Shown here piece after piece: positions 34,425 through 45,300 of a stretch of 64,000 nt of DNA. Every line of letters starts with the position of its first letter. The first letter of the stretch is position 1. This DNA comes from Isoetes taiwanensis. Its lineage: Eukaryota > Streptophyta > Lycopodiopsida > Isoetales > Isoetaceae. The notes beneath the pieces are model-generated. The model did not search any database and was not told where the DNA came from. It saw only the letters and a program-made list of their open reading frames with translations. A program made the translations under genes and the position numbers. The DNA lies in assembly GCA_021234155.1 (NCBI GenBank), contig JAJEKV010000001.1:19057382-19121381 (forward strand), given 5' to 3'.

Positions 34425-35921
34425 CTGCGTGAAAATTAAATTGTTTGTCTTTTATAAAGTAAACTGGAATTATCTTATGTACAAAAACATCTCATCTCAA
34501 AGGCATGCTAGTGCTAAGACCCTACATACTTACCATCAACAAATGAACATCTTAGGCAATCTTAGTCTAAGCATTCCATAATTGATACTTTGATTTACCG
34601 AATGTAGTCTCAATGTTATTTCATTGTGCATTTCACATCGTTATAATAGGTAGATAAGTTGCAAAGCAAACAAGTCTATACTAAATCATAGATTTGTAGG
34701 TCTTTAAAGAACCCTACTATTTTCTAGCTATAAAATATTTAATCTAAGAAAATTGGACTTCATCACAAAAAGAAAGCACTTAACAACCAAAAAAACACTT
34801 TGTCCACTTCAAACATACTAAAATATATAAAGAATCTAAATGCTAGAAACTCTAGACAAGGCATCAACTATATCTTTTAGAAGGAAGATTAGCTCAATTA
34901 AATTCACTGGATCTGATCAAGCAAAATAAGTAAGAAAGTTGTCTGTCAAATCAAGTAAAGAAAATAGAGATCACTTTTCTAGCCGCAAGATCCAGACAAC
35001 TCTGACCAACACTTGCAATGTCATAAAATCAACTTAAATCACATAACTTTCTAAGAAATTGCTGCAACACCTTGCTCTTTACATAATTCGTCGAATCATG
35101 TTGCAAAAATTAGTCTCACTTCTCTGATTTAGCCAATAAGGTCCTCAAGAACCCACTATCCAGATCAAGAACGACATTCCTTACTCAATGAAGGAGGGAC
35201 GGACTTATAGAGTAATGTTGTTTTGGTATGTGCTCGCGACAGATAAATCTTATTATTACCTAAGAAGACATTAGTACAATAAGCTAAGGTATGGAACCTT
35301 AACGGAGAGAGAATATATCCTTTACTTGCGTACTAGAATATATCCTTTACTTGCGTACTAACTTCCAAGACACTCCGCTCAATGAATTCCTCAAGGAGAA
35401 CTTTGTCTTTTTGTGACAAATCTCGTAAGAAAATCATTTCAAAGACTCGTTGTTTTGTGTTATCTTTGAATAACATAAGTAATTTTATTCACTACATGAA
35501 TTACATGAAGCAAATCTAGAGTAGCTTCTTGTCCTAGTAAATTACTTATGGCCAATCTTAAATCTGTGACCTCAAGGTGGCGTGTTTAATGTCCGACCAC
35601 TAGACCATGCACCGAAGTGTGAAAGTATAAGCTAGCAAGTTATGACATTTAGTATAACCTATTTTTAAATATATCCAAGTAGAAAATAGTTTTATAGATA
35701 GGCTAGGCTTTTGAACGAGCCAATAAAAAAAGACAAAGAGATTTTCGCTTAGGTATCAATAGAAGATCCTTTGATTTTGCTTTGAGTATAAGACAAGAAT
35801 GCTTAGCTTAGATAATAACAAGAAGAGCGTTGACTTTGGCTTGGAGTATTACTATTACATATAAGACGAGTAATGGAGCGCTCACACTATCTCCCCTCGA
35901 TTGGGGTTATTAAAAAAAAAA
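34425..35921. other. ABCG intron sequence
   Basis: AT-rich intron with no coding sequence. A 26-bp direct repeat (GAATATATCCTTTACTTGCG and TACTA) occurs at about 35,312-35,362. Confidence 0.5.
35545..35617 (-). repeat. tRNA-derived SINE head, minus strand
   Basis: Read on the minus strand: GGTGCATGGTCTAGTGGTCG (A box), then CACCTTGAGGTCACAGATTT, and AAGATTGG at the B-box position. Resembles a tRNA-derived Pol III promoter, without a full tRNA fold. Confidence 0.5.
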
Positions 35922-38900
35922 ATGGAAACCCTTCCAAATTTCCTTAAAATCCGGAAGGGTTTCCACGACAATATAATTTTTTTTGGGTTTCCACGCCGTA
36001 ATTAATGCTTCGAATTAATTTTTTACGGCTGTGCTTTTTTTTTCAGAAAAGGGAATTTTATTTTTTGTTCTTAGCTCATCGCTTCCTCCGGCCGTTGTCT
36101 TTGCGTTTTGGCGATTGATTTCCCTTTTCTTCCTTCTACAAATCCTACAGCAGCAAATAGGCGGTGATCTCTTCTTTCTTCTTCAAGCTTCAGTACGGTT
36201 TTGCTTCTTGATCCTCTTTCCTTTCTTCTGTAGATCGAACATCAGCAGGGCTATGGCGGCAAGTAGGATGAGGGAAGGAAGATATGGCATGAGTTTTTTT
36301 TTAGATCTTAGGTGGGCAGCATATAGATGATGACAAGAAGGCGGCAGCTATGGCGGAATCTGGAAGCAATAACAGCAGAGATGGCGATGGCATATAAACT
36401 GCGGTCGCTTGAGACCATCGAGTGTTTCATACAGATAAGTGTTTTGAAGTATCACCGAAGAGCTTCTAAACTAGCAGTGCATGATCTGCTATTGCAAATC
36501 GATGCTTTACAGATGCCCGTTCAAGCAAGACGGTATGTCTTTGGCCCTCTAAAGTTCTAAAACGGAAATGTGGTCAAAATAGAAATAGAAGAATAGGTGT
36601 ATAATAACCCTTGGCAAGCATGGCCGATTCTTCTAAATCTGGATGCCTGTGCTGAGCCCATGAAATAAGGCTTTATGCCTTTCGAAGAAATGGCCGATTA
36701 AGCTTGTTCTTGGTCGAAATGGATTGAAATGTCCTAAATGCTACCACGAACTTCGAAATCTTTGGTTTCGACCTTCGTGATTGGCAAAACAAACATTTTC
36801 TTAGCCACACGATCGATGCAAGATTTTCTTAGGATTCAATATTGCGGACCTTTCTTTGGATCTAAGTCTTATAGATTTCAGATTTTGGGTGATGAAGCAT
36901 GGCTGAATGCCAACCGATGTGTATCCGAGAGATGCCTTATACACGGTAGATATCTTTGGCTTAACAGGGAAAGCCGGACCACTGCATATATTATTCTCGA
37001 TGGCCGAAGTTGTTCGCAAGATCTTATGATCATATGCTTAAGGTAGGCAATGACCCATCTGTCTATTCATTTCAGGATATTTGTATCTTATGATGATGGC
37101 TTTGTGGATACAAGATGTGCTTTTGAAGCAAATTTAGCTGTATGATATATGCTGAAACCTAAGGCCAGTTAGTGTTTTATCATAAACTCTTGTTCAGGTT
37201 TGAACTTCTATTTTGATCCAAAACTTTGTTTCTGGTCTGGAATAGGACATGCAAAAATAAGCTGCTAATATGCTATGATGGAAGCTTATCTTCAGTGCAT
37301 TTCCATTTGCCAATGTTCCAATCAATTTGTGGCTCTTGATTATCTGTGGCAACACATGATTCAATCTTACATAGCGATGGCAATGACTTGCTGCATTTAA
37401 CTAGCAACATTTAGTTTGAATTTGCAGAGTTTTGATGCAAGAAATGGTTACTTGTTGCCAACAAATGACGGCTCTGAATGCTAGATATTCAATCCATGGC
37501 AAGGATAGGAGCTTAAGTACTTGGAGGCGAGCTTTTTAAGGTTTGCTTCACTGATTATAAATTGTACATTGATAGGAACAGTCTTGCATATGGTGGATGT
37601 ACATAATTAGTTTATGAATCCAAAGCTTCTCATTATTTATGCCTTCATGGGTTCTTAGTTAGCAATTGCGTATCTACTAAGATTCCATGATGATAGAACA
37701 AAGAAATCTTGAACTTGAAATGCTTGAAGAGTGGTTTTAGCTATAGCTTGAATAAATATTTGTTCTATGGCTATTTGTCTCATTTAAACATACTTAGACT
37801 AGGAATTTGGAAGATGTCCACCTAGCAATACTTTTAGGCATTTGATTTAGCTTTCCGATGCCTGATGTTTCAATGCAAACAGAGGTACGGTCTATTAGAT
37901 ATAAGGGTCGCCTAGCACTAATTTAGGTATTTGATTAACCTCTATAACGCTTGTTGTTTCAAGGCAAACAGAGATACGGTCTAGTAGATATGGTCATTTT
38001 TACAATCTGTTGTAAATGACATCAATAGAAAGATACCTTACACTGACATTCCCTTACATTGTAGAATGAAAGTTGCTAGCCACATCAATAGAAAGTTACC
38101 TTACACTGACATTCCCTTACATTGTAGAATGAAAGTTGCTAGCCAATTCTGCGTTATAAATTATCTTGGTTACCATGTGTTACAACACTAGTTTCTCTCT
38201 CCTCTCTTTTCTCTGAGTTGGCTACAATCCTTATATACCTTTTAGGATTGCATATGTGTTTCTTTGTTTTTTCATCCCCTAGCCAAAGTAACATTGGAAC
38301 TTGTTGATTGTAAATGTTGTTTGTTCGGCTCGGATCTAGATGCTCGAATCTAGATGCTACACTTTCATTGTCATGTTGGGGTGTTTAGCTTGGCTTTTAC
38401 ATCCCTTGTGTGTTTCCTCTTATAAAATTACATGATTGCATGTATCCTCTTATACAATTATGTGATAACAAGAAAACTAGAAATGATAACAAGAAAACTA
38501 GAAATTTGTTCCCCTTAAAATTTTTTTGATGAAACGTGGAAACCCTTCCTATTTTCCCCCATTTGTGGAAACCCTTCCTATTTTCCCATGGGTTTGGAAA
38601 ATAGGAAGGGTTTCCATTTGAATTAAAATTTAAATTCTTGAGTGTCGTGCATATTTATGAGCGTGCATGAGAGTGCACCATTAATGGCGGCGTGCGCCTT
38701 GAAAAAAAAATAAAAAATGGAAACCCTTCCCATTTTCTGAGGAAACCCTTCCGATTTTCAAATTGGAAACCCTTCCAATTTTCCATTAAAACCAGGAAGG
38801 GTTTCCATTTAAAATAGGAAGGGTTTCCATGGAAAATAGTTTAATGAAAGCTGGAAGGGTTTCCGTGGAAACCCTTCCTGGTTTTAATGAAAGCTGGAAG

Positions 38901-38975
38901 GGTTTCCATGGAATTCCTTCCTATTTTCCATGGAAAATTGGAAGGGTTTCCATGGAAATTTGGAAGGGTTTCCAT
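35922..38975. mobile_element. 3.05-kb element with 22-bp inverted ends and GGAAACCCTTCC clusters
   Basis: ATGGAAACCCTTCC followed by AAATTTCC at 35,922-35,943 is matched by its exact reverse complement at 38,954-38,975, a perfect 22-bp terminal inverted repeat. Both ends are filled with further copies of GGAAACCCTTCC and its reverse complement GGAAGGGTTTCC: three on the left within 80 bp, more than ten on the right between 38,533 and 38,975. No target duplication could be seen. The interior has small frames (36,031-36,330; 36,327-36,560; 36,738-37,046) not recognised. It lies in the long ABCG intron. Confidence 0.7.
37830..38150. repeat. Nested small tandem duplications
   Basis: A diverged block ending in GGTCTA[TG]TAGATAT is repeated at about 37,820-37,902 and 37,910-37,992. 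A 63-bp block starting CATCAATAGAAAG follows twice with almost no change (about 38,019-38,082 and 38,083-38,145). Confidence 0.75.
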
Positions 38976-39581
38976 GGGAGCCCAACCCAAATAGGGAGTA
39001 CTTAGAACCATCGAGTAATAGAGTGGATAAAATATGTTTTTCAAATTGCCATTAAGGCGCATTATTACCGTAATCGATGCCTATACATGCATATATAGAT
39101 ATAATTGTTGTGCTACCCTTGGGAATTAGAATTGGTCTTTATTGAGTTACAAGCTACTCTTAATGGCTAAGAAACTTATAGCTATCAATGAGCTCACATA
39201 TTAACTTACCACAGCTCCAAAAGACAATTGTTGCGTTCTGTCATTGACCAAGATATCCCCACTCCAACTAGCATTTGGCAACCTCCTTGCCACAATCGGA
39301 CACAAATAAAGAAACCAATGTCAAAAAGGAGCAAAAGGATTGAATCGAAGGGAAGAGCACGAAGAAAGACTTAATTCACCTGCAAGAGTGTCAAGCAGTG
39401 TGGATTTGCCCAGACCAGAAGGACCCATGAGGGCTGTGATAGTACAGGGGCTGGCATAGCCACTTACGGCCCTTAAGATCCAACCATCTTCTTGAGGAGC
39501 ACCGACAATATGAACCGATATATCTTTCCATGTTACGCTTGCTCCATGGTGATTGAGAGAGTTCCGCTGCTTCAACTCCAT

Positions 39582-40186
39582 TTTTTTGCAACACAAAACA
39601 TTAACATCCAACATATAAAAATTAAATCCCCACACATAACAACCAACACATAACAACCATTGACATTAACAACCAACACATAACTACCATTGACATTAAT
39701 TAACACAACCATTGGGTCCAACACATTTAAATTAAAATCCCCCTTAAACCCCCTTTGGTTTGGGTGCATATTCACATGGGGGGTGACTCCGGGCAACGAG
39801 AGCTGTTGGATAGGCATATTTACCCCTTATTTCTTAATCTACACCGTACGTAAAGTTCCTCGTTTGTGGGGTATGCAAGTACAAAATTTGCTATCTTGTA
39901 TAACAAGATTAGCAAAAATACTATAAGATTTCAAAGCTTAAATACTATATGGTGTTGATTTGCGGTTGCGCCTCACGCCCACGTCCTTTCGGTGTGAATA
40001 TGCACCCAAACCAAAGGGGTTTAAGGGGATTTTAATTTAAATGTGTTGGACCCAATGGTTGTGTTAATTAATGTCAATGGTAGTTATGTGTTGGTTGTTA
40101 ATGTCAATGGTTGTTATGTGTTGGTTGTTATGTGTGGGGATTTAATTTTTATATGTTGGATGTTAATGTTTTGTGTTGCAAAAAAT
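39582..40186. mobile_element. Foldback/MITE element with arms of about 195 bp
   Basis: The left arm 39,582-39,776 (TTTTTTGCAACACAAAACAT at its tip) is repeated in reverse complement at 39,993-40,186, with very few differences. The loop of about 215 bp is not repetitive. The left tip touches the ABCG start codon (39,579-39,581), so the transporter frame stays open into the element. Confidence 0.85.
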
Positions 40187-40865
40187 TTTTTTTGGCCCCT
40201 TCGGGGCCTTAGGGACGTCACACCCCCCTCCCCGGTGTGATAAAAAATTTAGAATTCAAACCAGAGAAAAACTAGAATTCATTTGAGGCTTTCATCACTT
40301 GTAGCTTTTGAATTTCATCACAATAAAACAAATGGAACATAAGTAAAAGTTACCATAATGGAACATAAGTAAAAGTTACCATAAAGATAGAGCAGACTGA
40401 TCCCATTATTCTGAAAGTCATAAAGTTTGCAACACCCATACACAAACATTTTTCAACTGGAATTTAACAGCAGCCTTTGACCTCCATGGATTCTTGTGGT
40501 GAGAAACCAAAGTGGGAAACTTTTCTGCTTGTTAGCACAAGGATCTAGAAGCCTCAAAATCTAAAAATGCATGGTAATTTTTTGCAAGCTTCATTCGGAA
40601 TGAGCCATAAAACAATATTCAATAGCGCAATCCTGTATTAATCAGCTGGTAGGATGTGAAAGCCTACCAAACCCGGCCGGAAAATTGCTGTTTTAGCATA
40701 GATAACTTAACCAAACATATCCATATCATATACTATCAAAAAGATCTCGGAGAGAGCTTTCCGTATAATAACAATCATATCAAGCGAGCTCGGATCAAAA
40801 GTTATGATAAGAAATGTGTTCTTGCGGCAGGAAAGCGTGACTACGTGCGCCCTTCAAGCCCTTCA

Positions 40866-41110
40866 TTATTGCCCATTATGCACCACACACACAAAAAGAG
40901 GGCTTTTGTTGTGAGCCATTGGTTGTTGACCATTATGCACCACACGCCACAAAAGGGCTTTGTTGTGCGTTGGTTGGTTGTTGACCATTATGTTTATACA
41001 CGCACAAAAAGGGCTTTTTTGTTGTGAGCCGTTTGGTTGTTGATGTATTACGCACCACACGCACAAAAAAAAGGCTTTTGTTGTGAGCCATTGGTTGTTG
41101 ACCATTGGAA
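40866..41110. repeat. About 58-bp tandem repeat, four units
   Basis: Units contain CATTATGCACCACAC, CACAAAAAGGGCTTTTGTTG and TGAGCCATTGGTTGTTGACC with small indels. The opposing open frames here reflect the repeat. Confidence 0.85.
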
Positions 41111-42383
41111 AAAAAAGGCTAAAATCAATGGCCCAGAAATGGTGCACTCTAGATGTACGCATTAGTACATCCATTTGAATACATCACGAAATCATAGGAA
41201 AACCTTAGTGAAAAGCGTACAAAAACACAAAGAAAACCCCATGTTATTATGCTACATATTAGAGCTCGTTTGGCCATATTTACTCATTGCCAAGGTGTAT
41301 TGAATAGTAATCATGAGTGTTGTATAATGGGTCCCATTGATAAAAAATCTATTCTATTCTATTCTATTCTATTCTATTCCTTCCTTCCTTCTAACTTTAT
41401 TGCTATATGTTACCCAAATTATTTTATTATTGCCCAAATTAATTAGTTTCTAAATTCAACTTCTACTTCTATTAGAGCTCTATATTTTAGGTATCACAGG
41501 AACATGTAAATTTCATTTGTTAAAGTGCTCTTTGTCGTGTAATATGACAATATGACGCATTCCATCTTTTTGTTCTTCTTCTCCTAATTAAACACTAACT
41601 TGTGTAAGTTGTACCCTTTCCCAGGAGTGGGCTCTCAAAAAGTAAATGAGTAAGACAACTTCGTAAAGGACGGTTGGGCCCAATCCAGCCGTCCCTTCCA
41701 ATGGTAAGGCGACACGTGTTGCTTTTTCAAAACTAGAAAAGCGTGTAAAATTTTTACTCACGCTTCCCTGTTTTTACTCACGCGTCTACATTTTTACATG
41801 CTTATTCTGTCTCTTTTACTCACCTTCTTGCTTTTTTACTTGTCTTTTTCTTAATAATAGCTCTAGGTATACCACATGGCGGCGCTGGATTGGTTCAATC
41901 CTTTACGTTAGGACAAAGGCCTCTTAGTCAACTTTCCCTGTTGTCAAGTGGGCCGCGCATCACTTCCAATAGGGAAAGTTGACTAAGAGACCTTTCTCTT
42001 ATCCAAAAAGTTTAAATTAATGACCTCCATAAGTAACAATAAAGTTAAGATAGCTTAGAGAAAGTTGACATTCTCTTACTAGGACACTAGACCTCCACTT
42101 GTGTAAGTTGTGTCTTGTTTTAAAAAATAAACAAGTAAGACAGCTTGAAAAAGTTTGACATTTTCCTACCAAGTTGGTAGGAGAATGTACCGACACTATA
42201 CCTCCCTTTGTGTGGCCCTTCTTTTTTAAAAATAGATAAATAAGACAGCTTGAAAAAGTTTGACATTTACCCTAACTTATTGGCCTTGAGGTATGGAGCA
42301 AGTAGATTTATTCGTTTACTTCTTCTTGCCTGTAATATACGCAGATATGCTGTGTGGAATCTTGTACTTGAAATAAGGGTTGA
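41111..42383. other. Upstream region of the class-V aminotransferase gene
   Basis: No gene. An (ATTCT)n microsatellite is at about 41,350-41,380. Between 42,110 and 42,270 a block containing AAGACAGCTTGAAAAAGTTT and GACATTT occurs twice, and a weaker copy is at about 41,647. Promoter elements cannot be called with confidence. Confidence 0.45.
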
Positions 42384-45300
42384 ATGCGTCTGGTAGCTTG
42401 GAAAAAATTGGCGATGAAGGAGCAACAAGAGCCTCATGTTGGCATTGGTATTGTGGCGGCCAATTCCATGATAAAATCTATGAGCAGAATGGGGATGAAA
42501 CCCATGAGCTGTTTCCAAAGCAGAACCATTTCTTTCCGCGATAATGATTTTCAATCTAGCGATGAGGATAATGGCGATGGCAATGACCGTTATTTTCCAT
42601 TCTACGAGTATGGGCTGGAGCTGCCTCCTCAATTGGCTGCGCATGATGAAGAAGCCCGCTGTTCTTGGCTGCGATCTCAAATTATAGGCTCTAATGCTGA
42701 GGTGCATACTCCCTTCGGATTGCGCCGCCTCTTTTATGCAGATTACACTGCTTCTGGTAGATGCGTCCAATTCATTGAAGATTTTATTGCTCGTCGTGTT
42801 TTGCCATACTATGGTAAACTAATAACCCTCCTTCAAACTAAAAACATGCACATTGTCATCATGTATGAAATTCGGGTTCGATTGCCTGTCTTTGATCTCA
42901 TACACCTTCAGCCCAGTTTATTATACTAGAAAATAGAGACTATATGAGTTCGAGTATTATAGGCCACCAGGGCTTCTTCTTATGTAATTGGTCATTGCTT
43001 TCTTGTTTTGCTGGCTGATATATTTTAGGGATAATAGAATATAATAGAATGATTTTTACGGATAATGTGGCAGAGGAGGCAATTTCTTCTAATGAGGTCC
43101 CATCCAGGTAAATTTGCTTCCTTCGGTACATTGACCAATGTAAAGTTTAAAAGAGGGAAGAAATTTTATGCCACGTGGCATCATAATGACAAAAATCCAT
43201 TTACAAATTAGGTACTTCCACAGATGAACGAACTCTACCTTTCCAGACCTGATAGACAAAGAAAGCTCTGTCGGTGCAGGGCAAAGAGGAGAGACTCTTG
43301 CCAATAGGAATGAAATTGTGGCCTCCTTCAAATCCCCCCTCCCAACACGCTATTTCTAGGGACATTTTTATAATCCTTACCAAATATAGGGGCATTTTGG
43401 TAATTTTTCCTGCAAATAAACCATAGTTTGAATTTGTTACATGTGGCTTTACAGGCAACACCCATGCTGAGGATAGCTTTGTAGGTCAAACAATGTCTCA
43501 CATGGTGGCGGGCGCAGCGGAGTATGTGAAAAGATGCATGGGTGCTACAGATTCTGAATCAATTATATTTTGTGGTTCAGGATGCACTGCAGCATTGAAG
43601 CGGTTACAAGAGGTTATGGGCATTGTGGTGCCATCAATTTTGCGAGATCGTATCTTGAAAGTGATAACAGAGAAGGAGAGATGGGTAGTCTTTGTGGGTC
43701 CTTATGAGCACCATTCTAATCTTCTTTCATGGAGACAGAGTTTGGCAGAGGTCATTTCTCTTCCTTCTAACTTCGATTTGTCTAACGAAGGTTATGCTAT
43801 ATGTGCATTACAAGATTAACTTTAGGTGCATTTAGTTCCTAACCATGGGACACTGTTATTTCTTGTTTGAGCAGGTTGTAGAGGTACCCCTCAGCTTGGA
43901 TGGATTAATTGACATCGACCACTTAAAGAATGCTTTGGTAGACCCCAAATACATAGGTCGTCCTAAGCTAGGCTCCTTTTCAGCCTGTAGCAATGTCACT
44001 GGAGTTTTCACAGATACAAGACAAATTGCAAAGGTTTTGCATGACCATGGAGCTCTTGTATGCTTTGATTTTGCTAGTAGGTAATATGGTATTCCTTTTG
44101 ATATGGATTTATATTTGAGCCATCCTAATGACTTCCATGTTTGGTGTATAACAGTGGTCCATATGTTGAAATAGATATGAGAGGTGGCCAAATAGATGGC
44201 TATGATGCCATTGTTTTGAGTCCACATAAATTTGTAGGTGGCCCGGGAACTCCAGGAATTCTCATCTTGCGTAATGAATTGTATCTACTGGGGGAAAGGG
44301 CTCCTTCCACAGCAGGTGGTGGGGTAGTGGAATATGTCAATGGCTTCAGAGAGAAGGTATGACTTTGACAACCATCTCCTCAAACTTCTTTAAGCCATTG
44401 TATAAGTGGATCCATTTTTCCCTGTGACCCATTATGGGACATGTTTCTAGTGAATGGACCGATAAAAAGAACTCCATAGTGAGGGATAATAGTGAGGTAT
44501 AATATAAAAAATATAGACTTGTCTCGTTGTCTATTGTCTGTTGTTTTTAAAAGGATTGAACCATTTTGGTAGGGTTCATATCGTCGTATATCATGTTTCA
44601 AACCATAACAAGGGGGTTTTCTTTTGGGTGCCATTCAATGTACTTGTGACTTGGAAGGGTTTTTATTTTGACCCGTATACTTATTACTTAGGAGTTGGGG
44701 GAGTTTTTGACTACCAAGGTGTAAATTTTATATGGAAATGGTCAAAAAATTGTGCGTTTTGAAAATTCGTATATGGGGGTGTTTTTGGTAACCCTCTGCG
44801 TGCACATGTCATACCCCTTCTTATAGAAGTGTTCGAGGTCGTTCAGATGCACCTCACCTTAGATTACTGCTTTTAATCATCATTCAGAATGCCAAAAGTT
44901 TTATTCACTTCCTAAACCCAATCTTTTTGGCTAATAATTTTGACTACCTTAATGTCATTTTCTTTATAATAGGTAGGTAGGTAGGTAGGCAGGTAGGTAG
45001 CTAGGTAGGTAGGTAGTTGCATTGGTTAAGTCATTCTTGATAGAATATTGGCTTATTTTGGTAGAGGTTCAAGTCTCCATATTTCATATTCAAAAATCGT
45101 AGGCAAACCCATATAAAGATGAGTCTTCGTATTTCATATTCCAAAACCTTAGGCGAACCTGTATTTCATATTTCAAAATCATAGGCGCCCCCAATCATAA
45201 ATGAACATAAATGAAACGAGAGGCACTAGAGGCTCCAACATACCATCTAGGCCGTAGGATCTGGGCTAGAGATTCAATATTCCCTCAAAACCTTAGGCGA

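Larger units (their letters stand above)
33249..39581 (-). pseudogene. ABCG-type half-size ABC transporter, truncated
   Basis: Minus-strand gene of the plant ABCG (WBC) family, which exports lipids and other hydrophobic compounds. Exons: 39,581-39,380 with the Walker A motif (ALMGPSGLGKSTLLDTLAG); about 39,294-39,210 (RRLPNASWSGDILVNDRTQQ, then LSFGAV); 34,424-34,135 ([20 protein letters not shown], signature [11 protein letters not shown], Walker [14 protein letters not shown]); 34,057-33,886 (SIHQPSSEVFELFDN with the H-loop); 33,820-33,707; 33,630-33,489; and 33,420 to about 33,250 (RSMKNMSRDLGYYWLRIVIY then MLLGLAIGTIYYNI, the first membrane helix). The intron between exons 2 and 3 is 4.8 kb. 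The rest of the membrane domain is gone, replaced by repeat R1. The donor after SGLD is AT instead of GT (34,134-34,133), and the acceptor of exon 2 is not in a clean phase. The start codon directly abuts a foldback element. Confidence 0.8.

Noticed and set aside
44972-45015. A CRISPR-like or functional tandem array
   Set aside because: It is a plain (GGTA)n microsatellite within a SINE in plant DNA.
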